DNA of 39,736 nucleotides, taken from positions 1-39,736 of IMG/VR virus record IMGVR_UViG_3300047320_000250; one strand, written 5' to 3'. The translations under genes were made by a program, and so were the position numbers. The stretch comes from a virus. This document shows, piece after piece, positions 23,902 to 32,285 of this stretch. Position 1 is the first letter of the stretch. Every line of letters starts with the position of its first letter. The notes under the pieces were generated by a model, which saw only the letters and a list, made by a program, of their open reading frames with translations, ran no database searches and was not told where the DNA came from.

Positions 23902-24812
23902 TACTCAACCCCCTGTGTCAGGGTGATGCCAGTGCAATACGGTGCCTGGTACGGCGTCGCGCGGATGTCCACCCAGTTCTCCAGCTCGACTTTGCGCACG
24001 CCCTCGACGTGCAGCGCGGCGTGGATCGCAGATTCGGACACGTCTATGGCCAGGCGCCGACGTTGGTGGACGAACGCTAACAAGCGTTGTTCGGCAGCGG
24101 CAAGGATGGGCTCCGACTCGGGGCCGCTGGTTTTCAAGAACAGCTTGGCTTTAACCAGGTAGGGAACAACAGCGGCGCTTTGCACCGTCAAGCGATCCGC
24201 CACGGGGCGGCGGTCGTCGTCGCTGAGGTAGGCATTCACGATGCTGAGCAATTCCGGTGCAGCGCTACCGTCACCCAATAGCGCCTGAACCGTCACCACC
24301 ACTACGGCCGGGGACGGGCTTTCCGCCGTGGCATCGGCCACACGTCCATCTGCCGCGCGGGCGTGAAAGATGTAGCTGTTGCGTGGGCCAGCGGTGCTCA
24401 GGCCTTCCCAGGCCATTTGTGCGCGTTCGCGCAGGCTGTCGTCGCTTTCCATCAGCCTTGGCATCGGCGGCACGGCCGATGGATTGCCGGGCTGTATGAC
24501 CAGCCGTTTGACGTTGTAGTTGGCGGCGAGGTTTTCGAGGTCGGTGCCTTTGGCCAGAGCGAGCATGTTGGCGACGGACGCCTCGTTGACCCGCTGCCGC
24601 CACACGGTTTCGCGGTAGGCGTTTTCCTCGAGCAATTTGGTCAGAGGCTCGGACTCCATTTCCAGGCGAGCAGCAATCTCTTCCTGTTGCTCGGCCGGCC
24701 AGAGGCTGATGGTGTAGGCCTTGCGCTCGGCGAGGATCTGCTCGTAATCGAGCTGCTCGACGATCTGCGGTGCCGGTAGTTGGCTGAGGTCGATGGCCAC
24801 GAAGGTGTTCAT
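23901..24812 (-). CDS. J: Baseplate wedge protein J
   Basis: A 303-aa homologue of P2 gpJ. Typical words are AIDLSQLPAPQIVEQLDYEQ, ANMLALAKGTDLENLAANY and STAGPRNSYIFHARAADG. It builds the baseplate wedge with W and I. ATGA overlap with W. Confidence 0.94.
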   Translation of the reverse strand: MNTFVAIDLSQLPAPQIVEQLDYEQILAERKAYTISLWPAEQQEEIAARLEMESEPLTKLLEENAYRETVWRQRVNEASVANMLALAKGTDLENLAANYNVKRLVIQPGNPSAVPPMPRLMESDDSLRERAQMAWEGLSTAGPRNSYIFHARAADGRVADATAESPSPAVVVVTVQALLGDGSAAPELLSIVNAYLSDDDRRPVADRLTVQSAAVVPYLVKAKLFLKTSGPESEPILAAAEQRLLAFVHQRRRLAIDVSESAIHAALHVEGVRKVELENWVDIRATPYQAPYCTGITLTQGVE

Positions 24813-25153
24813 GCGCTGCCCCCCAATTGCAGAGGTACGCTCAGGCTCAACGGCTGATTGCTGTCCACGAGGGTGCCCTCAAGGTCCAGCGATGCTTGGC
24901 CTTGGAGGTTCGCCCCGACGAGCTGCACACGACTCAGGCTGATGCGCGTTTCCCAGCGCATCAAGGCCATGACCGTGGCGGCATACACCTGCAGGCGGGT
25001 GAAGTCGTTGAACGGCTGATCCACCAGCTCGGGCAGCAGGCTGCCGTACTCGCGGCGCATGACGCGGGTGCCGAGGCGGGTGGTCAGGATGTCGTTGATG
25101 GATTGGGCGATGTGTTCGACCAGGTTGAGGGCGGCGCCGGTTTCTCGGTTCAT
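24809..25153 (-). CDS. W: Baseplate protein W (gp25-like)
   Basis: A 114-aa protein of the gpW/gp25 family, shown by IAQSINDILTTRLGTRVMRR and YGSLLPELVDQPFND; the EPR-like signature region is present in variant form. The start at 25153 is set by an ATGA overlap with V; a much longer open frame upstream is a shadow of V. It starts sheath assembly at the baseplate. Confidence 0.93.
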   Translation of the reverse strand: MNRETGAALNLVEHIAQSINDILTTRLGTRVMRREYGSLLPELVDQPFNDFTRLQVYAATVMALMRWETRISLSRVQLVGANLQGQASLDLEGTLVDSNQPLSLSVPLQLGGSA

Positions 25154-25722
25154 TCCGGTTTCCCTGTTTTGCCACTGCCTGGCATTACGCTGCCGTGTGG
25201 GTGGTTGACCAGGCTGATGCCGGCGGCGACCACGTCCTCCGACACGGCGACCTTGCCGGTGATGGTCTGGTTGCCGGTTTGCGTGTAGTCGCCTTCGTGG
25301 GTGATCGGGCCAACGATGTGGATGCCGCCGGTGCTGGTCAGGTTTGTGGTGCCGCCTTCGGCCAGCGTGGCATTGAGGTGGTGCGCGATGCTGTCGTACT
25401 CGATCACCGTGCCGTCGCGGTAGGTACAACGGTGTAGGCCTTCGCGGTCGCCGTTGGCCGGGATGTGATCGCTGAACAGGCCGGTCAGGACGATGCCGTT
25501 GCCGAGTTGGCCGGAGGGGCTGAACAGGATGACTTGCTCGTCGACGGTGGGTGGATTCCACTCGCGGTCGGCGCCGGCCTGTGGGGCGATCCATGGGAGC
25601 CAGCCGGTGGTCAGTGATCCGGTTTTGATCTGGACGCGCGGGGGCTTCATCTGGACGGCGGCGATGGTGCCGAGACGGATGAGGTTTTCGATCAGGCGGG
25701 CGAGGGTGGCTAGGTCGTTCAT
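25150..25722 (-). CDS. V: Baseplate spike protein V
   Basis: A 190-aa homologue of P2 gpV, the central spike that pierces the outer membrane. The start MNDLATLARLIENLIRLGT matches the family start; the 15 codons before it are not needed. An OB-fold part (VQIKTGSLTTGWLPW) precedes a beta-helix-like C-terminus with repeated short strands. No Shine-Dalgarno sequence precedes the ATG. The late promoter elements place the transcription start on the ATG, so the message is probably leaderless. Confidence 0.92.
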   Translation of the reverse strand: MNDLATLARLIENLIRLGTIAAVQMKPPRVQIKTGSLTTGWLPWIAPQAGADREWNPPTVDEQVILFSPSGQLGNGIVLTGLFSDHIPANGDREGLHRCTYRDGTVIEYDSIAHHLNATLAEGGTTNLTSTGGIHIVGPITHEGDYTQTGNQTITGKVAVSEDVVAAGISLVNHPHGSVMPGSGKTGKPE

Positions 25723-25729
25723 GACGCCG

Positions 25730-25788
25730 ATGGTGGTGCTATGCGCGTGTGCTTGCAGCCTTAGCAATTTGTATAGCTTTGAGTTACA
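25730..25788 (-). promoter_or_regulatory. Late promoter of V (Ogr-type site)
   Basis: TGTA (25770-25773), 11 bases, TACA (25785-25788). On the minus strand CACCAT (25735-25730) lies 44-49 bases from the palindrome centre, followed after seven bases by the V ATG. Spacing and hexamer agree with the P promoter, base for base in position. Confidence 0.72.
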
Positions 25789-25918
25789 TGCTCAGATCAA
25801 TGTGATGTCTGGATTGGAGGTAATTTAATTCCGGCTCTTCCTAGCATAATGGCTATTCGCTGCTATACATTTGTCAAGGGTGACAAGAAGTCATTAAAGG
25901 CGGGTTAGGGAGTCGGGA

Positions 25919-26815
25919 TTGAAAAGAACAGTATGTATATCCGGATTATCGGGTTCTCATCGAGTAGGGCGGGGGTTCTTAATCTCTATGGTGGTATTTA
26001 CCGCCGCTTGCTCCAATCGCCCCACTCATTTCATACCACCTAATCGTGCTGATCCGATTATGGAAGTCTCCGAAGTCAAAATCGAAGAGACTCGAGATAT
26101 TCTTAAAAGAATCAATAGCACTTCAACTCGGAACGCTGAACAGCTTAAATTACTTTCAATGTCAGATATTTATTGCGGTGACTTTATTTCCTCGATTTAT
26201 GGACGGCGGGCTGTGACAAATGTTTGGTACAGTACCATTACAACGGCTACAGCGGCGGCGGCTGCAATTGTAGGCGGCAGAGCGGCGCAAAATTTGGCGG
26301 GCACATCTGCTGTGACCAATGAAATGCGTTCATCCATAAACAACGAAATGTACGGAGGTGAGCTTATACCTACAGTCGCTAAAGAGATACAAGGCATGCG
26401 CAAAGCCGAGATTACTCGCATTAACAGTTGGCAAGCGAAAGGCCTGGACCTATATAGCGGTTCCGCAGCGGTCTCAGATGCGATCGGCTACCACGAAATG
26501 TGTTCAATCCCTATCGCGATTTCTAGAATTTTGAGTCGGGCCAATGAAAAATATGGAGTCGAGACCCTTGATCTTGATAGTTCAGTTAAAAAAATAGATG
26601 ACGCGATTACTGCTAACAAAACCTTGTTGAATGATAAAAATTTTTCGAGTGATCCATTAAAGAAAAAAGAACTTACTACGGCAATCCTCGAATTGGCGGA
26701 GCGCCGGAACGCATTAATAAAAACGTTCGCAATACCCGGTTATAAGACTATTTCCGACGATGGGGGGAAACCCGGAGTTGCTTCCGGATCATCTGGAGAT
26801 TCCACGCCCAAATAA
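25919..26815 (+). CDS. Putative lipoprotein moron between V and S
   Basis: A 298-aa protein with a TTG start at 25919 preceded by GGGAG. After a basic start, a hydrophobic run ends in FTAAC, a lipobox-like site with Cys at 31, which suggests export and lipid anchoring. A small hydrophobic Ala-rich stretch (about 107-128) follows, then a long helical domain with many charges and a Ser/Gly-rich end. It is transcribed against the late genes and has higher AT content. No family recognised. Position and lipobox suggest lysogenic conversion, perhaps surface modification or exclusion. An alternative ATG at about 25989 would shorten the signal peptide. Confidence 0.6.
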   Translation: MKRTVCISGLSGSHRVGRGFLISMVVFTAACSNRPTHFIPPNRADPIMEVSEVKIEETRDILKRINSTSTRNAEQLKLLSMSDIYCGDFISSIYGRRAVTNVWYSTITTATAAAAAIVGGRAAQNLAGTSAVTNEMRSSINNEMYGGELIPTVAKEIQGMRKAEITRINSWQAKGLDLYSGSAAVSDAIGYHEMCSIPIAISRILSRANEKYGVETLDLDSSVKKIDDAITANKTLLNDKNFSSDPLKKKELTTAILELAERRNALIKTFAIPGYKTISDDGGKPGVASGSSGDSTPK

Positions 26816-26865
26816 TCGGCCGCTTGAGCTAGGTTTTGAGTCAAGTAATTAGTTCTTGACCTTGG

Positions 26866-27324
26866 CTATGACCGCAAATGTACGAGTAGTTCATCGCGGA
26901 TTAAGTCTATGTCGGCCTCAGAGAGGCCAAGTATCTCCCGTTGCTCATAATTGACAGAGGGTGCACCCAGTTCGGCGCGGTCTTTTAGCCCGAACTGGTG
27001 CACTCTCGCAATCCGGGCAATGCGCCCCACATAACCAACGCTGATCGCGTTACTGTCACCCCGAACCTTCAGAAAACTTGCGTTCCGAATTTTTTTGAAC
27101 ATCTGAATCTTGCGCTTCACCCTTCCTTTCTTACCACGGAGGTTGCGCTGTTTGCGCGGTGCGTACTTGCTCCCGTCCGGATTACGCTGGGCAATGATTC
27201 GTTGCTGCTGGCTGCGCCGCAATGCTTGACCGAGGCTGCGGGCGAGCTTGTTGCGCGAAGCAGGCTCAAGCTGCCCGAGCAGACCGGCCGCCCAGTCTTC
27301 CAGCACTTCCAGGCGGTTGGTCAT
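26866..27324 (-). CDS. S: Tail completion protein S
   Basis: A 152-aa phage virion morphogenesis protein, homologue of P2 gpS. Family words are ARSLGQALRRSQQQRIIAQRNPDG, YAPRKQ and VGRIARIARVHQFG. The start MTNRLEVLEDW is chosen by its ATGA overlap with R. It helps finish the tail. Confidence 0.92.
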   Translation of the reverse strand: MTNRLEVLEDWAAGLLGQLEPASRNKLARSLGQALRRSQQQRIIAQRNPDGSKYAPRKQRNLRGKKGRVKRKIQMFKKIRNASFLKVRGDSNAISVGYVGRIARIARVHQFGLKDRAELGAPSVNYEQREILGLSEADIDLIRDELLVHLRS

Positions 27325-27797
27325 TTTGGCAGCACCCATTCGCTACCGGTGCCCTGGGTACCAGGTATCCAGTTCGGGTCGAGGAAGTCGGCAGCCCGTT
27401 GTGGTTCCCCAGGATGGCGGATGGTGGTATTGCCCTGGTCATCCTTACCCACTACCACTCGTTCGGTCAGGGGCAGCGTCAGGCTCAAATCGACTTTGCT
27501 GTTGTCCAGAATGTCGGCCTCGAACTGGATGCCGTCAGCCGCCTTACTTAGGTTCTCCAGCAACTCAGATTGATGGACACTCAGCCAGCCGAGTAGCGGC
27601 AGCATGACGCTGTCGGGGTGGCCGGCGAAGTCGGTGAGGATGACTTGCAGGTCGAAGCTGTACTCGAACGACAGTGATGCAGCGGCGGTGCAGCGGATCT
27701 TGCCGTTGTCGATGAAAATCAGCAGCCGGTCAGGGTTGTGCTTGAGTTCCGCGACGGTGGCCAGCAGGTGAGCTTTCAGGCTGTCGGGTTTGTTCAT
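27321..27797 (-). CDS. R: Tail completion protein R
   Basis: A 158-aa homologue of P2 gpR: MNKPDSLKAHLLATVAEL with NPDRLLIFIDNGKI and the YSFDLQVILTDFAG segment. The start at 27797 is set by an ATGA overlap with the outer spanin gene and agrees with the family start. Confidence 0.93.
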   Translation of the reverse strand: MNKPDSLKAHLLATVAELKHNPDRLLIFIDNGKIRCTAAASLSFEYSFDLQVILTDFAGHPDSVMLPLLGWLSVHQSELLENLSKAADGIQFEADILDNSKVDLSLTLPLTERVVVGKDDQGNTTIRHPGEPQRAADFLDPNWIPGTQGTGSEWVLPK

Positions 27798-28051
27798 GGT
27801 TGGGCCTGCTGATGTTGGTAAACCATATCGACTTGGCCAGCGCATTCTGCCCAGGCAGCTTCGACGCGATCCTGATCGGTGAGTTGGTCGCCGTTACTGC
27901 GTGGGCTGGTCGCCGGCAGGGTGCAGGGCACCACGGCCGGACAGCCACTGACGATAAGCGTCGGCGCCGGTGAGGGCGGGGTGCTCGCGCAGCCGGCGAG
28001 CAGCATCAGGCATAGGCTGGGCAGCCCAATTGCGTAGTTCGGTGTTTTCAC
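27794..28051 (-). CDS. lysC: Outer-membrane spanin lipoprotein (LysC/Rz1-like)
   Basis: An 85-aa lipoprotein with lipobox LLAGC (Cys 21) followed by a proline-rich start (ASTPPSPAP), as in Rz1-type o-spanins. More than half of it overlaps the inner spanin gene in another frame. With its partner it fuses inner and outer membranes at the end of lysis. Confidence 0.85.
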   Translation of the reverse strand: MKTPNYAIGLPSLCLMLLAGCASTPPSPAPTLIVSGCPAVVPCTLPATSPRSNGDQLTDQDRVEAAWAECAGQVDMVYQHQQAQP

Positions 28052-28337
28052 GTTTCAGTGCCTCGATGGTGAGTTCGCGCTTTGCCAGGCCTTGGCGCAA
28101 TTGATCTTGCTGGGTGCGCAGGGTGGCCTGGGCGGTGCGTTCCTGGTGCAGAGTGGCGCGCAACGCGTGGGCATCCGCGAGGTGGCGCTCGGCGTGTTCC
28201 CGGGCGGTGTTGGCGTCTTGGGTGGCTAGCTTGGTGTTCTGGTTTGCCACGTTGATGCGCAGTGCCTGGCTCCAGACCAGCAGCACCAGGGACGCGAGCA
28301 GGGCGATGCCAAGCAGGGTCTGGCGAACAGTTGTCAT
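27894..28337 (-). CDS. lysB: Inner-membrane spanin (LysB/Rz-like)
   Basis: A 147-aa protein with one N-terminal membrane segment (LLGIALLASLVLLVWS, residues 8-23) followed by a long coiled coil (ATLHQERTAQATLRTQQDQL) and a DAARRLREH-like end. This is the i-spanin design. The lysC frame starts inside it, at 28051, an overlapping Rz/Rz1 arrangement. Confidence 0.87.
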   Translation of the reverse strand: MTTVRQTLLGIALLASLVLLVWSQALRINVANQNTKLATQDANTAREHAERHLADAHALRATLHQERTAQATLRTQQDQLRQGLAKRELTIEALKRENTELRNWAAQPMPDAARRLREHPALTGADAYRQWLSGRGALHPAGDQPTQ

Positions 28338-28540
28338 GCGCGGTACCAGCCGAGCTTATTCATGGCGTCGACGTCCAGCTGCTGCACCGGGCCGCGGATG
28401 ATGATGACCTTGCGGTCCGGCATCTGGACGTACAGCGCATCGCAGAGCAGTTCCATGTCGTATTGATCGCTGTCCGGTGGCACCACCAGCAGATCACCGT
28501 CTTGCACGTTCAAACGTTGCACGGCATCGAAGTCGATCAT
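28334..28540 (-). CDS. Small protein in the lysis cassette
   Basis: A 68-aa acidic protein, MIDFDAVQRLNVQDGDLLVV followed by DALYVQMPDRKVIII. It overlaps endolysin and i-spanin genes by four bases each, so it is translated with them. No membrane segment, no signal. It occupies the place of P2 lysA but does not look like it. Function unknown. Confidence 0.65.
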   Translation of the reverse strand: MIDFDAVQRLNVQDGDLLVVPPDSDQYDMELLCDALYVQMPDRKVIIIRGPVQQLDVDAMNKLGWYRA

Positions 28541-29379
28541 GCGGCCACCGCCTGACCGCAGCCGCAGTCTTCGTGTCGTTCGTAGGCGCGCTGGAGTTTG
28601 ATGTCATACAGGTTCCGCTGATAGTGCGGCCCGTTGTAGAGCTTGGCGAACTCGGCCCATTTGCGGCCTTTCAACGCCTTGTGCAGTGCCGGGTCGGTCT
28701 CAATGAAGCGCACGAAGGCATCGAGTTGCTGCGACTCGCTCGCGCTCATGGCCGCGACGAAGTCTTGCACGCTGCCGTAGCCCAGGCGCTGCCAGTGAAA
28801 ACCCATGATCTGGAAGGCGCCCCAGGAGGCGGATTCGAGTGCTGCGGTGTCGTCGATCAAGCGTGCTGTGGCCAGGCGCTGATGTTCGGCGGTGCCGCCG
28901 GCATAACCACCCGACCTAGGGTTGACGATGGCCGGGTTGGTGGCGGCCAACTGGTCGGCGTGGCGCTTGAGTGCCGTGGCATCGTCGCCTTCGTGCCGAA
29001 CCGTCAACAGTTGGCGGTACATGACATGCCGCTCGAACAGGATCACTGGCTTGCCGTTGTCGAGGAAGCCGGCGCCTTTCGACTCAACTTCGTTGACCGC
29101 GTAGACGCTGGCCAGCGGCACGCCGAGGCGTTCGGCGGCGTTCACCAGGTCGACGTTTTTCAGCAGACGCTGGCAGTCAGCGCCGGCGAGTGCGGCCTGC
29201 GTCTTGCTGCTGGCGATGCCATCGGCAACCAGGCCAACCTTGAGTTGGTAGGCACGCACGGCGGCTTCGGTGACGTCACCGTAATCGCCATCGATGATCA
29301 GCCTGGCGCCGTGCTGGTTGAGGTTCTTTTGCAGGATACGCACTGCTTGCGAGCGGTCGCCGTGGCGAAGGGTGGTCAT
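28537..29379 (-). CDS. Endolysin: N-acetylmuramidase with PG-binding domain
   Basis: A 280-aa lysin. Residues 5-62 are a peptidoglycan-binding module (HGDRSQAVRILQKNLNQHG, DGDYGDVTEAAVRAYQ). Residues 75-265 match the DUF3380 muramidase (ASVYAVNEVESKGAGFL with the likely catalytic Glu at 97 or 99, and ASWGAFQIMGFHWQRLGY). There is no signal peptide, so release depends on the holin. The start is set by an ATGA overlap with the holin gene. Confidence 0.92.
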   Translation of the reverse strand: MTTLRHGDRSQAVRILQKNLNQHGARLIIDGDYGDVTEAAVRAYQLKVGLVADGIASSKTQAALAGADCQRLLKNVDLVNAAERLGVPLASVYAVNEVESKGAGFLDNGKPVILFERHVMYRQLLTVRHEGDDATALKRHADQLAATNPAIVNPRSGGYAGGTAEHQRLATARLIDDTAALESASWGAFQIMGFHWQRLGYGSVQDFVAAMSASESQQLDAFVRFIETDPALHKALKGRKWAEFAKLYNGPHYQRNLYDIKLQRAYERHEDCGCGQAVAA

Positions 29380-29699
29380 AGCTGATCTACCTTGCGAGTG
29401 AAGAGCCTTTTCGCCGCGGCACGAGTGCCTTCGACGCCCAGCAGGCCGATGACGCCGCCGAAGAAGGGGGCGGTCGAGGCCGGAATCCCCACCAACGACA
29501 AGCCATGGCTCACCGCAAGGGCCAGTGCACCGCACAGCGGCGCCTCGCTCACCATCCGGCGCAGGGTGCCGCCGCCGTAGATGACCCGCAGACCTGCGAT
29601 GGCCAGGGCAAGTAGGCCGGCGTAGAGGGTCGGCCAGTGCTGTTCGAGCCAGGCGGCGAGCCAGGCCCAGGTTTCGTGACGGTCAGGCATGCGTTTCAT
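29376..29699 (-). CDS. Holin, lambda S family
   Basis: A 107-aa holin with three hydrophobic segments (about residues 25-41, 55-72 and 76-92) and a basic tail. It starts MKRMPDRHETW, so translation may begin at Met 1 or Met 4, the layout of the lambda S105/S107 dual start (MKMPEK); an extra Lys/Arg on the longer form would make it an inhibitor of early lysis. Total length equals lambda S107. No strong Shine-Dalgarno is visible for either start. Confidence 0.82.
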   Translation of the reverse strand: MKRMPDRHETWAWLAAWLEQHWPTLYAGLLALAIAGLRVIYGGGTLRRMVSEAPLCGALALAVSHGLSLVGIPASTAPFFGGVIGLLGVEGTRAAAKRLFTRKVDQL

Positions 29700-29744
29700 T
29701 CCAGGGTCCAGGGTGGTTGGGTTCAAGGGCGCGGTGCGGACGGG

Positions 29745-29957
29745 TCAGTCCCATAGGTTCACCCTCTGCCGTTGCGGGGCTGCGGTTTGGGTTTCGGGCA
29801 TCTCCACCAGGAGGCCTTGCGGGAGTGTCGGGCCGTGGTCGGCCAGGCCCGGGTTGGCTTCAAGTACGGCTTCGGTAACGCCGGCGGTGCGGCCGTAGTG
29901 ACGCCAGCACAGGGCGTCGACGGTGTCGCCTTGCTGGGCGCGGACGGAGACGGCCAT
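29745..29957 (-). CDS. X: Tail protein X
   Basis: A 70-aa LysM-like protein, homologue of P2 gpX (RAQQGDTVDALCWRHYG, TEAVLEANPGLADHG). It starts in a TGATG overlap with L. It is thought to bind near the tail terminator or baseplate. Confidence 0.92.
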   Translation of the reverse strand: MAVSVRAQQGDTVDALCWRHYGRTAGVTEAVLEANPGLADHGPTLPQGLLVEMPETQTAAPQRQRVNLWD

Positions 29958-30418
29958 CAGATCAACTCCACGGTTGTGCGGCCCAGACCGAGGAAGTCGC
30001 GCACGGCCCAGCGCTGGTCGCGGCGCAGTTCGTCGATACTGGGGCTGAGGTCGTCGGCGTTCTGATTGCCATTGTTGGTGCTGTCGAACGAGCGGTAGCG
30101 CTCGCATATTTCCGCACCGGTCGCGGCATAGATGGCGCGCTGGTAGAGGTGGACGAGTTGAGAAACGTCTTTGACCATTTCGGCCGGGACGTCGGCGAGC
30201 GTGGCGTAGCCTTCGGCTTGCCTGGCGCGGCGCCACTCGGTGAACTCGCGATTGACGCTGATGGCGGCGGCGATGGTTGCAGTTTCCAGGCGGATGGCGG
30301 TGACACTGGAGTCGATCCGCAGCGTGCCACGCACGTCGTCGAGTTCAATCGACGGCCAGAAAGGGTCGGTGTTGATATGGCCGGCAGGGGCCGTGCTGCC
30401 GGCTACGAATCCACTCAT
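29957..30418 (-). CDS. L: Head completion protein L
   Basis: A 153-aa homologue of P2 gpL: DPFWPSIELDDVRGTLRIDS, then FTEWRRARQAEGYATLADVP and the basic RRDQRWAVRDFLG end. It joins the packaged head to the connector. Confidence 0.93.
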   Translation of the reverse strand: MSGFVAGSTAPAGHINTDPFWPSIELDDVRGTLRIDSSVTAIRLETATIAAAISVNREFTEWRRARQAEGYATLADVPAEMVKDVSQLVHLYQRAIYAATGAEICERYRSFDSTNNGNQNADDLSPSIDELRRDQRWAVRDFLGLGRTTVELI

Positions 30419-30522
30419 GTCGGTGCGCTCTGCGTTAGGTCGCCGGTGGTCGGGGCTTCACGTTCAGGAGGAGTGGCCTGGCCGATCCGCCCCGAGCCGG
30501 CGGGGTGCGTGGGGACGCTCGG

Positions 30523-31221
30523 TTAGCTACCGGTGGTAGCGTGTTTTTTGAGCAGGCGTTCGGCCCGCTCCAGATCCTTTTTGCCGCCGCAGGCGTCGTG
30601 CAGGTCAATCGCCTTCTTCAGCAGGTCGATGCCGGCTTGCACCTGACCGGGTTGACCGGGTTGCTCTTCGGTGAGGCCTTCCAGCGTTGCGCGGCCCATG
30701 GCGAGGAACAGCTTGGCGCGGGCCTGATCGGGCATGTCTTCGGCGTCGGTCAGTTCGGCGGTGCGGTGCAGGATGGCCAGGTCGAAGGGTTCACCGACCT
30801 TCTGCGCCTTGAACGCGGCGGTGGCGACTTCTTCCGCCACCAGGCAGCCCAAGGTGCGAGCGAAGCGATCGGGCATGATCATCTTGTGCTGCAGCACGTA
30901 TTGGGCAATGTCCAGGCCGCCGGTGAAGTCGCCGGCATCGAAGCGCCAGACCATGACGGTGGTCATCACTTCGTCCTGGGCGCCTTGGCCGGCTTCCAGC
31001 ACGCCTCGCACATAGGGCACGTAGTCGGGCAGCAGCTGGCGTTTGAGTTCGGCTTTGCCCTGGTTCGATTGCACCTGTTTCAGGCGCAGGCGGTCTTGCA
31101 GCAGCTGGTTGAGCTGATGCTCGTAGGCGGTGGCACCGGCCATGGTTTGGGTCGGTTCGGCCGCTGCCGCCTCGATGGCGGCAGTGACCCGTTGGAAATG
31201 GCGGCGGCAGGGGTTGGTCAT
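30523..31221 (-). CDS. M: Terminase small subunit / endonuclease M
   Basis: A 232-aa homologue of P2 gpM. Family words: TNPCRRHFQRVTAA, LPDYVPYVRGVLEAGQGAQD and MTTVMVWRFDAGDFTGGLDI. With P it recognises and cuts cos. A 104-bp spacer without features separates it from L. Confidence 0.93.
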   Translation of the reverse strand: MTNPCRRHFQRVTAAIEAAAAEPTQTMAGATAYEHQLNQLLQDRLRLKQVQSNQGKAELKRQLLPDYVPYVRGVLEAGQGAQDEVMTTVMVWRFDAGDFTGGLDIAQYVLQHKMIMPDRFARTLGCLVAEEVATAAFKAQKVGEPFDLAILHRTAELTDAEDMPDQARAKLFLAMGRATLEGLTEEQPGQPGQVQAGIDLLKKAIDLHDACGGKKDLERAERLLKKHATTGS

Positions 31222-31231
31222 GGTCGGCCCC

Positions 31232-32242
31232 TTACGACGCGATTTCGATGTTTTCAGCGAGCGAGGCGCATTCCAGATCCTCGATCACGTAGGCATCGTT
31301 CACCGATTCATAGTTCTCGATGCGGTCACGTTTGGCGTTGTCGAGGACGGTGCGACGGCGGCTGCCTTCCTGCCAGTAGATCGATAGGTTTTCCAGTTTG
31401 GTGACCAGCAGCCCGCGCGCGGGGAAGTACGGCACGCGCACCGCCGGCAAGTTGCCCAGGCGTTTCTGGCTGGTGACGATGTCGGCGGCCAGCATCTCGG
31501 TCGGGGCGTTGTCTTTGTTGATGATTGGGAAGTACTTGTCGGCCAGCAGTTGGCGGCCGCAGATCACCACCAGATCCGGGTCTTCCTGGTACCAGGGCGC
31601 AATGAATTCCTCGACCATGCTGAAGACCAGGGCGTCGAGGTTGGTGAAGTCCTTGCCGGCGCCGATGGTGATCGTGCCCGAGCCTTCAACGACTTCCGTC
31701 ATGACGCGGGCGGCGTTTTCGGTGCGCATCTTTTGCAGCCAGCCGACGTTGACGTCCTGGCGCAGCGGGTTGGTGGCAGGGTTGGAAGTGGCGGCACGGT
31801 TGATGCCGTTCCAGCCGATCAGGATGCGGTCCAGCGCCTGGCGCTTGAGGATGGCGTCGCGGATACGTGCCTGAAAATCGGGAAACTTGGCCCAGGCATC
31901 CAGCTTGCTGTAGCGCAGGTGGGTGTCGAAGTTGGTTTGCGAGCAGAAGTAGCCACGGTCGTCGAGGGTGGTGATGTCGCTGGTTTCGCGGTCTTTCAGG
32001 GTGGTGTCGGTGGTGCCGGCGTTCGGACCGCCGATGCCCATGCCGATCTTTTCGCCCATCTGCTCGGTCACGCCGTAGATGTTGATCGCGCTGAGGAATT
32101 GACTGGATTCCTGCATGCGGGTTTCCAGGGTTTGGGTGACGCTGGGCGCAGTGGCGAATTTGGTGGTCACGTTCGGCACGCCGTGCAGCTTGGCCAACTG
32201 GCCGAGGTAGGCGTTGAAATGGTTACGGGTATCGTTGCGCAT
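31232..32242 (-). CDS. N: Major capsid protein N
   Basis: A 336-aa homologue of P2 gpN (MRNDTRNHFNAYLGQLAKLHGV; GMGIGGPNAGTTDT; SIYWQEGSRRRTVLDN). The N-terminus of P2 gpN is trimmed by the O protease during head maturation; the same is likely here. Confidence 0.96.
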   Translation of the reverse strand: MRNDTRNHFNAYLGQLAKLHGVPNVTTKFATAPSVTQTLETRMQESSQFLSAINIYGVTEQMGEKIGMGIGGPNAGTTDTTLKDRETSDITTLDDRGYFCSQTNFDTHLRYSKLDAWAKFPDFQARIRDAILKRQALDRILIGWNGINRAATSNPATNPLRQDVNVGWLQKMRTENAARVMTEVVEGSGTITIGAGKDFTNLDALVFSMVEEFIAPWYQEDPDLVVICGRQLLADKYFPIINKDNAPTEMLAADIVTSQKRLGNLPAVRVPYFPARGLLVTKLENLSIYWQEGSRRRTVLDNAKRDRIENYESVNDAYVIEDLECASLAENIEIAS

Positions 32243-32285
32243 GGAGGTCGTCCTTCGTTGTTCGGGGCTTTGGGTGGGCCGGCTG

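Noticed and set aside
25154-25594. Long upstream extension of W
   Set aside because: It is an Arg/His/Pro-rich shadow of V; the ATGA junction fixes the W start at 25153.
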